Origin: Fragum whitleyi
Lineage: Eukaryota; Mollusca; Bivalvia; Cardiida; Cardiidae
DNA length: 64,000 nucleotides
Direction of reading: 5' to 3'
Assembly: GCA_948146395.1 (NCBI GenBank)
Contig: OX411543.1
Coordinates: 24,670,526-24,734,525 of the forward strand
A program made the position numbers and the translations under genes. The notes below the pieces were generated by a model that saw nothing but the letters and a program-made list of their open reading frames with translations, did no database searches and was not told the DNA's origin. Positions 44,113-56,460 of the stretch are shown piece after piece (positions within the stretch are counted from its first letter, which is position 1; every line of letters begins with the position of its first letter).

Positions 44113-47100
44113 GGAGACGACCAGAAGCAGCTCTCATTTATATCCTGGAATGTTCAGGGACTGTGTAAAAAGTTACATGATGAGGATTTTATCTCTCAAT
44201 TATCTAAATATGATGTCGCTATATTGACTGAAACTTGGCATGCTGGTACCACAAACATTCGAATTAGTGGTTATGATTGTTTTTCCTGTTCACGCCCAAA
44301 GTATTGTAAAAAGGCTAAGCGCCATAGTGGTGGCGTTATTGTTTATTTTAGAAATCAAATTTCTAGCCATATTGAATTTGTAAATGCAGACGAGAGAGGT
44401 ATTTTGTGGTTTAAACTAAAAAAAGACTCATTTGGTTTAGAAAATGATATATTTGTATGTTGTTGTTATATACCCCCTAGTGAATCTCCTGTATATACCA
44501 ATATTATTTCACCATTGTTTGAATTTGACTTTTTTGAAAAGATTAATCAGGACATTAGAAATTATTCCCAACACGGTGATATTCTATTAGCCGGCGATTT
44601 CAATTCTCGGACAGGTAATAGATCAGACGTAATAGATAATATTAATCTTGATCGCTATATTGATTTACCAGAATATGATGTTCCCGTAGACAGTATCCCT
44701 GTCCGTGTCTCGACAGACAGACAGGTAAACTGTTTTGGAAACAAATTAGTTTCACTTTGCAAAGAAAATAGCATTTTCTTTTTAAATGGTCGTTTAGAAC
44801 CAGGTAACTTCACATGTTATAATACGTATAGAAATGTTTTAGCCGTTAGTACTGTTGACTATGCTATTGTCAATTATAATGTTTTTTCACGTATAGAGAC
44901 ATTTCAAGTACATGATATTAAAGAATTCTCTGACCATTGCCCTCTAAGTTTTGCAATAAAGTGTAATGATTTCAATGATGATGAAATTTCTGGTTCTTTT
45001 GAAAAGATAATCTGGGATGACTGTAATCCAAAAACATTCTCAAATCTTCTTGAAAACAATAAACATGTTTTTGAGCAAATAACCAATGACTTAACTTCAG
45101 GCATTGGCGATATAAATACTTGTATGGACAAATTTTCAAAAACTGTATATGATATTTCATTTCAGTTAAATGGTAAAACATTTAGAAAAAGTAATTACAA
45201 ATGTAAAAAGGTCCAACATCGTAAAGCACCATGGTTTAATGAGAAATGTCGAGTTGCAAAAAACATTTTTTATAATAATAAAAGAAAGTTCAAAGCAAAT
45301 GATTCGAATGAAAATCGATTAAATTTCTTAAAATCTTTATCGGAATTTCGCTTAATTAAAGGGGAAGCAAAGCGAAAATATTATACAAAGGAAAAAACGA
45401 ATTTGGCTAAGCTTAGTAAATAAAATCCGCGCAAATTCTGGCGTTACATAAACAAATATAAAGGCAATGCTTCAACGAATGATAACAATATCAAATTCAA
45501 CGAGTTTGTAGAACATTTCAAAAGAACCTCTAATACTCCACATCCAAGTTCCTTTAATGAAAGTGATTCTAATACAAGAGATTCTCCTTTACACATAGAC
45601 GAACTTGATTGTCCATTCACCGAAGAAGAAATTAGAAGTACTATTGCCAATCTAAAACGCCATAAGAGTTGTGACCTTGATAGCAATGTTGCCGATTTCT
45701 TTATTGATTCACAAAACTTTATATCTCCATTTCTGACTATAATTTTAAATCATATTTTTGATAACGAAGTATATCCCGATTCATGGCGCAAAGGAGCTGT
45801 TGTACCATTATTTAAGAAGGGCGATCGAAATAATCCGTCTAATTATAGAGGGATTACCCTTATCAATATTATTTCTAAAATATTTTCATTATGCCTTAGA
45901 AAACGAATAGACAAATGGTCAGAAAGAGAAAATGTTTACATTCCTAATCAATATGGGTTTCGAAATAACCGTAGTACAACAGACTGTATATTCATACTTC
46001 ATAGTATTATACAAAATGTTTTTTCACAAAATTCTAAACTTTATTGCTGTTTCATTGATTACGAAAAAGCATTCGACACTATACAACATGAAGCTCTTTG
46101 GATAAAATTGATAGAATCTGGTATAAGCTGTAAAATGATAAAAATGATGCAAGTTATATATAGTAATATAAAGTCATGTATTAAATGTTCCTCAAATTTG
46201 ACGTATTCAGAATTCTATGACGTCACTTTAGGTTTAAAACAGGGTGAGCCGCTATCACCTTTATTATTCATTTTGTTCATAAATGACGTCAAAAGTATTC
46301 TTGACGTGAGTAATTTAAAAGAGTCTGACTTAAGACTTCTTAACGTGTTCCTACTCCTCTTCGCTGATGACATAGCCCTTTTACAACAGATCCGGTCAGT
46401 CTTCAAAACCAATTAGATGCAATCCAATCTTACTCGTTAAAATGGGGTCTTAAGATCAACACGAACAAGACAAAAATCTGTATTTTTGAGAAACGAAAAA
46501 GTCGGAATGATTTTACTTGGCAAATTGGCGATGAACATTTAGAAGTCGTAGAAGATTTTTGTTATTTAGGAGTTAAATTACACTATACTGGTTCTTTAAG
46601 ATATGCAGTTAAAGCGCTCAATGATCAAGCACTGAAAGCCTATAACCATCTACTATGTATTTTTAGCCGCATCCATTTAGATATCAAAACCAAACTATCT
46701 TTATTTGACTCTCTTGTAGCGCCAATTATACTGTACGCGTCCGAAATTTGGGGTGTTTATGACTATCAAGAAGTAGATAAACTCCATTTAAGATTTTGTA
46801 AGTATGTTTTAGGCGTTAAGCCACAAACACCAAGCGCAGCAGTGTTAGGCGAACTCGGTAGATTTCCTTTTTCAGTTTTAAGTAAAATTAGATCATTAAG
46901 TTACTGGGTGAAAATAAAACAAAATGAGACTTCAATGATGCATGATGTATACCTTCAACAATTCAACCTATTGCAGAATCGAAATAATTATCTACAAAAT
47001 TCCTATTGTTCATCAATAAAGCGCATCCTAGATCAACTTGGTTTTGGTGATATTTATACAAATTTTGACATTTACACAAATTAAAAACCAGTTCTGACTC

Positions 47101-47558
47101 AAAGAATTAAAGATCAATATGTACAAACGTGGTTTGACAAAATTTCGCAACAACCAAAATTAGACTATTACAGATTATTTAAAACTGATTTCAAATTTGA
47201 AAAATATCTAGAAGTATTGAAAAATGATAAACAGCGATGTGAAATGTCTAGACTTCGATTAAGCTCACATAGTCTTAATATAGAAACAGGCAGATATGAA
47301 AGAATTGAGAGACATGAAAGAATATGTAAATGCTGTTCCCAAAATATGTGCGAATCAGAATATCATTTTATGTTATGCTGCCCGGCTTATTCTGATCTCA
47401 GATGAAAGTATGAGATCAGAGCAAGCTGGCCTAGCATAGCAAAATTTAATTCATTAATGATGTCGGAAAATCCTCTTACTATCAAAAGAGTGTCTGCTTT
47501 TATCGACCATGCATTCAAAAAAAGAAATGATATTATAAATTCTGATGCTGCTTCTTAA
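44113..47558 (+). pseudogene. LINE ORF2 pseudogene: APE endonuclease + reverse transcriptase + CCHC-like C-terminus
   Basis: Endonuclease motifs: S-W-N-V-Q-G (Asn at 44149), T-E-T-W (Glu at 44230), A-G-D-F-N (44590-44604) and S-D-H-C-P-L (44929-44946). After an in-frame TAA at 45421 the same frame resumes with the RT domain: V-V-P-L-F-K-K-G-D, the Y-G-F-R region, I-D-Y-E-K-A-F-D, L-K-Q-G-E-P-L-S-P and F-A-D-D (46360-46371). A one-base frameshift near 46385 moves the remainder to the next frame, which runs through the thumb/connection, TAA at 47082, a C-x2-C-x8-H-x4-C-like motif (about 47326-47390), TGA at 47403, and a terminal TAA at 47556. ORF2 normally nicks target DNA and copies RNA into it. 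The clade cannot be fixed by eye. Confidence 0.9.
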
Positions 47559-48372
47559 GAAAATGTATATCCAATTACTTTCTGTTTGAAATGCCTTGTA
47601 ATAATATATACATGCATGTATGTTATTTGTATTATGTACTGTCTTGACCATAATCTATTTTAATTTGTATTGTAAATGGTCAAAGGCAACTTGCCGATTT
47701 ACCATTAAAGTTTCTATTTACATATAATCGGTAATAGCTCATTAGAGAGCCTCGGTATTTACGTGCATAATACAACAACACCGTATTTGGAAAGAGCGGG
47801 CGTTCACTTTGTAATAAATATAACCGGCTTAATCCGTGTAATTCGTGCGATATGCTGTCAATTATATTAAGCGCGGTAAAAATAAAGCGCGGTAAAAATA
47901 AAAAAAAAATAAACGCTTATAATTGAAAATTACAAGGTTTAGTCGTTGTCCTACTTTTTCATCCAATCAGAAGGCTGGAATTTGAATTTATTTGATGGTT
48001 TGTATTCCATAAACTATCAAGACGAGGTTTGACGAGACTTGACCTCTCATAAAAATCAGACATATTTTGGTAGCACGTGTAATGAAGAGTGGAAAATTAT
48101 CAGATTTTCGTTCATATAAAGAACGGAGGTCATTGACAGCTCAATTAAGCCAAACTATACTTTATATTTTATCATCTGTAATGGCTCCTTAAAAAGCCTC
48201 GATATTCACGCGCATATTTCAACACCTCCATATTTGGAAAGAAAGGGGCGTTTAATTGTAATAAATGTATCCGGCATATTCCGTTTAAATCGTGCAATAT
48301 GCTGTCAATAACATAAGGCGCGGGAAAAAGACTAAGTCAGTTAAACGCTAATAATTGAAAATTAAACGCTCT

Positions 48373-49342
48373 AAGGTTCATGTAAAGTGTTTGAGACCCA
48401 ATTTTAAGGGCATTCATTTGCCAAGAAAAAGCAGTATGTCCAGGAATATTATATATCAAAATGAAGCTATTTATGAGCACAAGCAGTTGAAAAACATAAG
48501 ACTGTTATAACTATAGCGGTATAGCCAAAACAATGTGGAAAAGGGTCATTTTGTACATAACAAGCAACTGCATGACTGTTGGATAAAATTGGCTCATATT
48601 TTAACAAAGTCTAGCCTAAAGTACCATCCAGGTAGTGCTACAACCATTGGTATAAAACTCAGCCCCAAAAGGTAGTTATACAAGCAATTTATTTTCACTT
48701 ATTTCGTAAACACATATGTCATATATGCCATTCTAATTTTGTAAACGTGTAGATCTTTTTATGGTATGGTGTGTTATCACAACATAAATAGACATTAATT
48801 GTTTATATACCTGTAAGGTTGTTTAGCAATATATCAATTTCTATTTCACAGAATGATAAATATATAGTAAATCGTAGATCATTGAATTAAAAAAAACTAT
48901 AATTTGAAATAAATCGCAGAAAATATTTCACAATATCATGGTGTGATGTTGCACCATTCCTTGCATCTATTCTGAAAACAGACCAAACCGGTTTGACATG
49001 TATGTTGACAAAATAAATGGAAATTGATTGTTTCAAAAGAGCCTTTTGAGACTGAGTTTTATATCTAAGGTTGTAGCACTACCTGGATGGTACTTCAGAC
49101 TGTACTTTGTTAAAATACGGGGCAATTTTATGCAACCGTCATGCAGTTGCTTGTTCTGTACAAAATGACCCTTTTCCACAATGTTTTGGCTAAACCGCTA
49201 TAGCTATGGCGGTCTTATGTTGCCTAACTGCTAGTGCTCACGAATAGCTTCATTTTGATATATAATATACCTGGACATACTGCTTTTTCTTGGCTAATGA
49301 AGTGTGCTAAATATTGGGTCTCAAACACTTTACATGAACCTT
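48373..49342. mobile_element. TIR element J2, inverted relative to J1, inserted into palindrome P
   Basis: Near-full copy of J1 read on the other strand. The sequence on its two sides (48340-48370 and 49343-49430) joins to give the palindrome found intact at 50618-50738, so J2 inserted after that palindrome existed. Confidence 0.85.
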
Positions 49343-49909
49343 AAACAGCCTCAGTCGGTCGCTACGCTCCCTCCTTTCGGCTGTTTAAATCGTTTAATTT
49401 TCAATTATTAGCGTTTAACTATTACTTAGTCTTTGTCCTACTTTATCATCCAATCAGAATGCTGGATTTTGAAAAAAATTGATGGTTTATTTTCCATAAA
49501 CTACCCAGCTGAGGTTTATTTTGATCATTATTTCATTTAAACGTCAAGGTTTAATTGTTTTACCACGCATGCGTACATACTAAACTCTACCCCCTTAGTG
49601 AATATGCAACGAGCACATGAAAAGTAAAGGAGAAAATCGGAATTCACGTGCATATGTTGCATTCCCCACATTCTACACTGATTTGGACCTGGTTGGGCGT
49701 TACATGGCCTGACGATTTTGTTTGATTGTGTTTTAACCCCGATTTCAACCTTATTGCAGTTATATCGAAATGGCTGATGCACCTAGCCATGGTTGGGTCG
49801 CTTACTAAACATTTATGAACATATTTGCTTCTGTATGTAGCTAGAAACTTTTTTAATAGTTTAATTAATTTTTAATATCTATGTCTATGAACAGATGAGA
49901 TACCAAAGG

Positions 49910-50202
49910 TAAATTTTGTGAGGTGAGCCGTGAAATCTACTTTTTACCGTTGGATTTCCGTGCCTTATTTTCGAAATAGATATAACAGGTTAAGATAACT
50001 AATAAAAAAAGTAACAAATTACCTTTCAAATGAAAGTTATTACCAGTTTTTAATCGCAAGGTTTACTTACTACATGTACTTTCATTATTAGAGTGAAGGG
50101 ATCAGGTTAAATTCCTATCATTTGATGCTCAGATATACCCGATATACCCATGGAAATAGACTCGGCGCCTTCGTCAGTGCTTAGTTTTGAAAATAAACCT
50201 TT
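49910..50202 (-). mobile_element. Family H repeat, copy H3 (inverted), inside K3
   Basis: TTTTGTGAGGTGAGCCGTGA to AGTGCTTAGTTTTGAAAATA. K3 is longer than K1 in this region, which fits an insertion. Confidence 0.72.
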
Positions 50203-50617
50203 AGCTGGCCTTTCTCTAACAATGACCATATTTGAGTTGGTGTTATATATGAACAAATTTGTTGATTAACAAAAACTGGAACATTTTATCAAATTCATCA
50301 TACAATCTATTTGTGACATCTGATACCGTAAACCGTTTATTCTTGCGAAAGTTCTTGCAATACTGAGTGGACACATATCGTATGTTCGTTCATCTACAGA
50401 ACGGAGGTGATAGTCAGGTCAATAAAAACAAACAATACTGCATCTTTTATCATCGGTGATAGCTCTTTAGAAAGCCTAGGTATTTGCGTGCATATTTCAA
50501 CAACACCATATTTGGAAAAGGGGGGCGTTCACTTGTAATTAATTCAACCGGCTTATTCCGTGTAAATCGTGCGAATGCTGTCTATAATATTAAGCGCGGG
50601 AAAAAGACTAAGTCAGT

Positions 50618-50738
50618 TAAACGCTAATAATTGAAAATTAAACGATTTAAACAGCCTCAGTCGGTCGCTATGCTCCCTCCTTTTGGCTGTTTAAATCGTT
50701 TAATTTTCAATAATTAGCGTTTAACTATTACTTAGTCT
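50618..50738. repeat. Intact palindrome P
   Basis: ACTAAGTCAGTTAAACGCTA on one side mirrors TAGCGTTTAACTATTACTTA on the other, around a centre with CAGTCGGTCGCTATGCTCCC. Arms are about 45 bases. Confidence 0.85.
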
Positions 50739-51434
50739 TTTTTCCACCTTTTATATTATTGACAGCATATTGCACGATTTAAACGGAATAAGTCGTATAT
50801 ATCTATAACTACTAAACGCCCCCCTTTTCCCAAATATGGAGTTGTTGAAATATGCACGCAAAAATTGGGTCGGTATAAAGAGCCATTACAGAAGATAAAT
50901 ATTTGGTTTTGTTAACTCGACAATGACCTCCGTTATAAAGATTAACTAAAATCTGATAATCTTTCACTCTGCTTTGCATGTGCAATCGAAAGAATAAAAT
51001 ACTTACAGTTAAGCTTGTAATAAAAAGTCTCTTAATTGCTTAAATGTGCCGTTAATAGTTAACGAACTTGTGTATGAAGGTCAACTTTAAGAACATAAAA
51101 AAACTAAGCAGATTATACTATTCTATTTAAACAAAAGCGATGTTATATTATCGACCAAACTTTATTTAGGATATTATCATATGCGTGGATGTCGTCAACT
51201 TACAGGAGTGGTCGACGAAAATTAATTTATCCCTTGTTAATTCTGGTCGACTATAATACGCATCATCTATATCCGATCATGAAACGAGATTTGATCAAAT
51301 TTAGAAAAGGACAAACAGTAAATAAACGTTAAGAAAGAAGTATATGATATATTGCACCACGATTTTACAGAGAAAATGTTTACAGCGGCGTTCATCCCTG
51401 TTCAAAGAAAAGGCACAATAAAGGAAGTACATTC

Positions 51435-51796
51435 AAGGTTCATGTAAAGTGTTTAAGACCAAATTTTTAAGGGCACTTCATTTGCTAAGAAAAAGCAGTA
51501 TGTCAAGGTATATTATATACCGAAATGAAGCTATTTAAAAGCACTTGAGCAAAAAAGACTGTCATTGCTATAGCGGTATGGTCAAAACATTGTGGAAAAG
51601 GGTCGTTTTGTTCAGAACAAGCATCTGCATGACGTTTGTATAAAATTGCCCCATATTTTCACAAAGTACAGTCTTAAGTACTATCTTGTGCTCATGAATA
51701 CCTTCATTCTGATAAATAATATACAATGACATACCTCTTTTTCTCGGCTACTGAAGTGCCCTTAAAGTTAGTTTTCAAACACTTTACTTGAACCTT
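51435..51796. mobile_element. Short deletion derivative of family J (J4)
   Basis: AAGGTTCATGTAAAGTGTTT to CTTGAACCTT, with the interior deleted and arms more diverged than in J1/J2. It lies next to the repeated block 50985-51360. Confidence 0.72.
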
Positions 51797-52046
51797 AAAA
51801 CACGTGTCAAATAATTCTTTAAACCCGCCCCGAGACTAAGTGTCGCATATCGTAAAATTATGTTAAACCCGATTGCATAAACCACAGATGCAACTAGACT
51901 GGACCGTTACTAACGCTTACTACGTGTATTTAATTGTACTATAAAACAAGTTCAGGAGGTCACGACCTAGAAATGCGTATTTCTGGTAAATTACTACAAC
52001 TTGCAGTAGCGAGGGATTAGATCGAAAACATAGTATAGTCTATATA

Positions 52047-52340
52047 GGTAGATTTGCGCGGTGAGCCGTGATATCAACATTTTACTGTTAGATTCTCTTG
52101 CCATTTGTTCGACATAGATAAAACTGGTTAAGATAACGCAATTAGAAACTTTGAAATTAACTTTTTTAACCAACGCTATTGCTTGTCTTAAAACGTAAGG
52201 TTTACTCAAACATATACTTTCATAACTTCAGCGAAGGGATAGGGTTAAATTCCTGTCATTTGCTTTTTAATTATACCCGATTTACCTATGGTAATGGACC
52301 CAGCGCTTACGTCAAAGCTCTGTTTTGAAAATACACCTAT
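52047..52340 (-). mobile_element. Family H repeat, copy H4 (inverted)
   Basis: GTAGATTTGCGCGGTGAGCC to AAGCTCTGTTTTGAAAATAC. Confidence 0.75.
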
Positions 52341-52991
52341 ACAGTATATAATACTTTGTTTTTGCTCTTAACTCTCGATAGGCTTAGGCAGATATTCCAA
52401 TGCCTGATTAAACATTTAAACTTCATTTAATATCTTAAAAGGGAATGTTGCCTTATCTTCACATGTGAAAGAATTCTAGTACCACACCATAAACGAAATA
52501 AACAGTGATTTTGAGAAGGTAAGTCTTGAGAAACAATAAATTGAATCTAAAAGGGCACTACTTTATTTCGAATATATTAAGAACCCACAGGGTGTTCCTT
52601 ACGTAGTAACACTGGTGAACGAAACGTTCGTTCACCAAATAATGTATTCATTAAGAATATCATTTTTTATAGCTGAAAAAACGAGCGAAAGTACGAAAGT
52701 ATAGTCCGTTTGACTTCTATATGGACCAAGATGTCGCCGAAAAACTCAGAAACGATTTGATGAATCGTATTTTTTTCAGCATGGCTCGTGTTATCTCTGA
52801 TGATGATTGTGTCCTTTCTACATTGCTAGCGATATATAATAACATATTTCGTCATTGCTTACGTCATAGCCGTTCTTAAATGCCGTAAATGCCTATACAT
52901 TGTAAATGCATATACATTGTGTAGGCACTTACGACATTCCAACACTGCTTCGAAACTGATGTAAAAAGTGAACTGATTGATTTAACCGATA

Positions 52992-53152
52992 TATAGAGAA
53001 TAACATGTTAGTGTCTAAAAATAACAATGTTATCTGGTCGAGGTTGGGAGAATTTATCAGGACGAGGCTCTGCCGAGCCATGATAATTTCTCGCAGCCGA
53101 GACCAGATAACATTGATATTTTAAGACACTTATGTGTTATTCTATTTATCAT
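52992..53152. repeat. Large hairpin resembling the family E stem-loop
   Basis: AATAACATGTTAGTGTCTAA mirrors ACACTTATGTGTTATTC. The inner arms GTTATCTGGTCGAGGTTGGG / CGAGACCAGATAACATTG surround GACGAGGCTCTGCCGAGCC. The loop matches that of family E (GAGGCTCTGCCGAG), but the outer arms differ. Confidence 0.75.
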
Positions 53153-53524
53153 GCAATCAATTTCAGCCCTTAATTATAATAAACCCTTAAAATCAAAGAA
53201 ACTCAGGTGAAAGTGTATGCAAATTGTTTCTAAAAATAGACTGACTGATATCATGTCATGTTATCAGGCAGGTATTATCAGGGTAATACAGGCTCCATTG
53301 CATGATAAATATCGGTATGGGGCAATTGTACATATTAAGAAAAAGATAGTTTATATAAATTCCATCCTCTTAATGTAAATACCTTATTTTTTTGGATACT
53401 CAAACCTTAGTATAGAAGACAATTCCTTCAAATTTACACATGTGCAAATCTACATATCTACATAAAACACGAAAACGTTTTTCAAATGATACATTGCAGC
53501 CTCATGTAATATTTTTCTTAGCAC

Positions 53525-53752
53525 TCTCCTGTTTTACAAAATTTTGGACCTGTCCAAATTCAAAGGTTTTGCTGACGAAAATTTAAAGTGAATTTAATTT
53601 GAAAAATAACCATTCAGTATGGTAGAAAACAGTTTTGAAAAAGTGTGGAAAAAAATAAATTGCTTGTCATAAGCAATTTCTTCTTTTTTCACAATGTTTT
53701 CTCAATCATAAAATCACAGGTACGTAAAAAGCAGGGATTAAACAGCAAAGGG
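53525..53752. mobile_element. Family F MITE, copy F2
   Basis: Near-identical to F1 over its length. It includes TGGACCTGTCCAAATTCAAA and TAAAAAGCAGGGATTAAACA. Confidence 0.78.
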
Positions 53753-53964
53753 TTAAACAAAATCTTTGGTGTCGAAATGCGTGATAGGCAGACAGTAGCT
53801 TTCCGACACCTCGACTTATTTTCCCGAATTTTCCTGAAGACCTTTTGCCATTTTATCATTGATCTTATCACCGGAACGCGTTGTGTCTTCAAAAAAGCTT
53901 TTTTTGAACTACATAGATACAATGTATGCATTGGCATTTATCTACGTAAGTAGCAAAACGGGAA

Positions 53965-54345
53965 TGGTTGAGGTTGAAGATATGTAAATGAATATATGTG
54001 TGGAATGAATTTAATGGGAGTTAATCCTATATCGCAAATTTTGTTCATTATGAACAAAATTAGCGATATTGATTACCTCCCTTTAATAAGATATACATAC
54101 AACTTCTATAGATAGCTACCTATTTCTTCAATTGACACTTACAATTTGAATTATGTCAGTGAAATCGCAATTTATCTCTATCCAAATTAATTTTTGAATG
54201 ACATTGTTGATTCTATATTTTTCAATGGGTTTGAGCGTTTTTGAACGGTATGAGTGAGTGTTTGGAATGAATGAATGGAGCGCCGATTGAGTGATTTAGA
54301 ATGGTCTTGATCGAGATGAATATCAATTTCACGATGTAAGTAACC
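53965..54345 (+). mobile_element. MITE family A, copy A11, left end truncated
   Basis: The left terminus is missing. The palindrome is well kept at about 54014-54082 (TATCGCAAATTTTGTTCATT / AGCGATATTGATTACCTCCC), and the right end reads TTTCACGATGTAAGTAAC. Confidence 0.8.
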
Positions 54346-54452
54346 ATTGCTCTAGATCCCCAACCGGTGTTGATACATGTATGGAATTCTAATTGGACTG
54401 GTTATAATTTGACTAAAAAGTTTGATTCTAATTGTATCCATAGACATACATG

Positions 54453-54592
54453 TACTGTTTATAACACCGTGCAAATGATAATCACTCCGTTCAAAATCAT
54501 TTTAAATCGCTCATTCAGCGCGCCATTCACTCATCCCAAACACTCACACAAGCAATTAAAAAAACTCCCTAAAATCGTCAACTAGCGTCTTA
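54453..54592 (-). mobile_element. MITE family A, partial copy A12
   Basis: TACTGTTTATAACACCGTGC onward, inverted; about 140 bases remain. Confidence 0.6.
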
Positions 54593-54594
54593 CT

Positions 54595-56070
54595 TGTATA
54601 GGTATATTGTAGAAATAGATGATATCGAATGAATGCACTTGAAATACCAAATTTAGCAAACGAATAATCTAAAAACAGGTAAAAACGAGGTTGCATTGAA
54701 TAGTATCTGTTTTAGATGGCGAGTTAAATAGATTTGAAAGTTTATTAACTAACACGAATTTGATATTCTATTGATAAAATAACACAATTTGATGCGAAAA
54801 ATCTACAAAATCCTTGAAAATCTCCGATTATAAATTTTCGCGTTTATAAAAATGACGTCTTCACATTCATTATGACGTGTTTTTTTTATAGTAACAAGAT
54901 AGCGTTGCTTTACGCAATCAACTCATTTGCATAATTATTACACTTGTGTAATATCACCCGTGTAATATCAAAAATATCCAACGGGATTATTTCACTCCGG
55001 CGACGTAGGTCATATTTTCTTTTTTCTTATTGAACTTTTTTGGATTATTTATCAAAGTACGAGGGTTGATACAAAAGTTCGTATAATGAGGTAATAAATC
55101 AACAGAAAAGCTTACTTTCAAAATAAAAATTATACAGTCTTTTAATACATCATCTGTGTGATAAACAAGAAAATTTTTATATGCTTACACTCAATAGCGG
55201 CTGCAAACGTTATAGATCAAGAAAGAGACCCTGCATGTAGGCGGGGGGGGGGGGGGGAAGAACGTCATGATTAACTCTCTTCTACATAGCCTCTGCTAAC
55301 TCTTATTCCTGTCTGTGCCTCATACACCAACTTACAGAAATTATCCTCATAACATTTGGAATCAAATTAGTTTAAAATTTCTATATGCATGGCATTTTTA
55401 GTAAAGCTGAGATCCAGATACAGGGCCTTATTTTGGAAAATAATGAGAATCATTGGGATAAGTTCGTTCGTTCAAACTCACTTACACCATTCTAAATCCT
55501 TCTACGAAACCTGGCCCTCTTTTAATATCCAGAATAGCCTTACGAGAAAATCTCTTCTGTACATTTTTATTATTTTTCTAAAACATCTAAAATGTTTGGA
55601 TTGGTGAATAACATAGATCACGAAAAAAAAAATCGAAAAAATAAACGGCATTTATAATTCGGTTTTGACGTCTTGTCATTTTTAATCGAATAGTCTGTTT
55701 TTTTTTTTAAATATTCTGTGTCCGTAAAAGTCTCCCAACAAGCTTTAAAATATAACAAATAATTTTCTATTAGCATCTTATTTAATTAAGCCAAGGATTT
55801 TCAACTACAGTTTCAGAAAACTTACAGAAAACTCGGTTTATTTAACAGATTTTCAATATTTTTTCACGCTCCCCCGCCTTAGCATACATGTGTTACTATG
55901 GTAACGTATCCGTAGGCCGCTAATGATAGATCTAATTCTGCAAAAATAATACTATTTATGAACTCCGCAGTTACTTAACTGCACATTCACCAAATTATAT
56001 ACTGAACAAGCCAGAAATGCGAAAGTTATTAGCACATTTTACGAACTTCTGGATCATCCCTCGTAAAGTA
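54595..56070. other. Intergenic DNA without a recognised feature
   Basis: AT-rich, with a G16 run at 55242. A 72-codon frame at 55389-55607 has no recognisable domain. Confidence 0.6.
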
Positions 56071-56074
56071 ATAA

Positions 56075-56232
56075 AATATCGCAAAAAAAATTGTTAATTT
56101 TGAACAAATTTTCGATATTGTATTTCTTCCCTTTTATTTCATTCAAAACGCACTCATTCCACTCATTCAATTTCATTCAAAAATCCAAAATTATTTAGAT
56201 CTACCTTGTCAATTTCACGATGTTCTCATCTA
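56075..56232 (-). mobile_element. MITE family A, partial copy A13
   Basis: From the central palindrome (eroded, about 56085-56140) to the end TTGTCAATTTCACGATGTTC; the other half is absent. Confidence 0.65.
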
Positions 56233-56460
56233 AATGAGAAGGTCATTTGTGTTCCTTTTATGTGCATATTTTACAACTGATTTTTTTATGTCTTTCGTCA
56301 TTCTCCTCAACTTACCCTGTCCATTAATTCAAGAGATGAATAGATTATATGTTGATTTCATGGAGGTATGAAACTAAAAATCCAAATCACATGAGTGTAA
56401 ATAGATTGTAAGTTTAAAACTTCCAAGTTTACATATCACCTCTTCTTATTTTGTAATTTG

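Larger units (their letters stand above)
43365..47714 (+). mobile_element. 5'-truncated, degenerate LINE (non-LTR retrotransposon) with ORF1-like and APE/RT ORF2 regions
   Basis: About 4.35 kb. The order is ORF1-like coiled-coil/RRM region, apurinic-type endonuclease, reverse transcriptase, CCHC-like C-terminus and a short 3' UTR. The left edge is supported because bases 43310-43364 and 47721-47905 together align with one continuous stretch at 50385-50600, the uninterrupted version of the same host repeat (family K). The ORF1 frame is open to the very left edge without an ATG, as expected for 5' truncation during target-primed reverse transcription. A short TATTTA occurs at both junctions (43358-43363, 47715-47720) and may be part of the target duplication. 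At least one frameshift and three in-frame stops (45421, 47082, 47403) make this copy non-functional. Confidence 0.9.
42193..50985. repeat. Array of family K units joined by palindrome P, broken by a LINE and by J2
   Basis: K units carry GTCTTTGTCCTACTTTATCA at one end and GCGCGGGAAAAAGACTAAGT at the other. K1: about 42290-43364 plus 47721-47905 (LINE between). K2: about 47930-48345, internally deleted. K3: about 49430-50618. K4: about 50738-50985, inverted and partial. Palindrome P (AGTTAAACGCTAATAATTGA... both ways round CTCAGTCGGTCGCTACGCTC) stands at the junctions: partial at 42193-42290, remnant at about 47910-47935, split by J2 at 48340-49430, intact at 50618-50738. The blocks 41515-41900 and 50985-51360 are also direct copies of one another. 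Confidence 0.72.
51800..53525. other. Intergenic DNA between J4 and F2
   Basis: Contains H4 and the hairpin at 52992-53152. A short CGTTCGTTCACC/GGTGAACGAACG inverted pair lies at 52613-52637. Nothing else recognised. Confidence 0.55.

Noticed and set aside
43985..44227. 80-codon frame overlapping the ORF1/ORF2 junction in another frame
   Set aside because: It lacks ORF1 or ORF2 motifs; both conserved blocks lie in the other frame, so this is not a frameshift bridge.
44904..45131. Minus-strand frames in the LINE
   Set aside because: Antisense shadows of ORF2.
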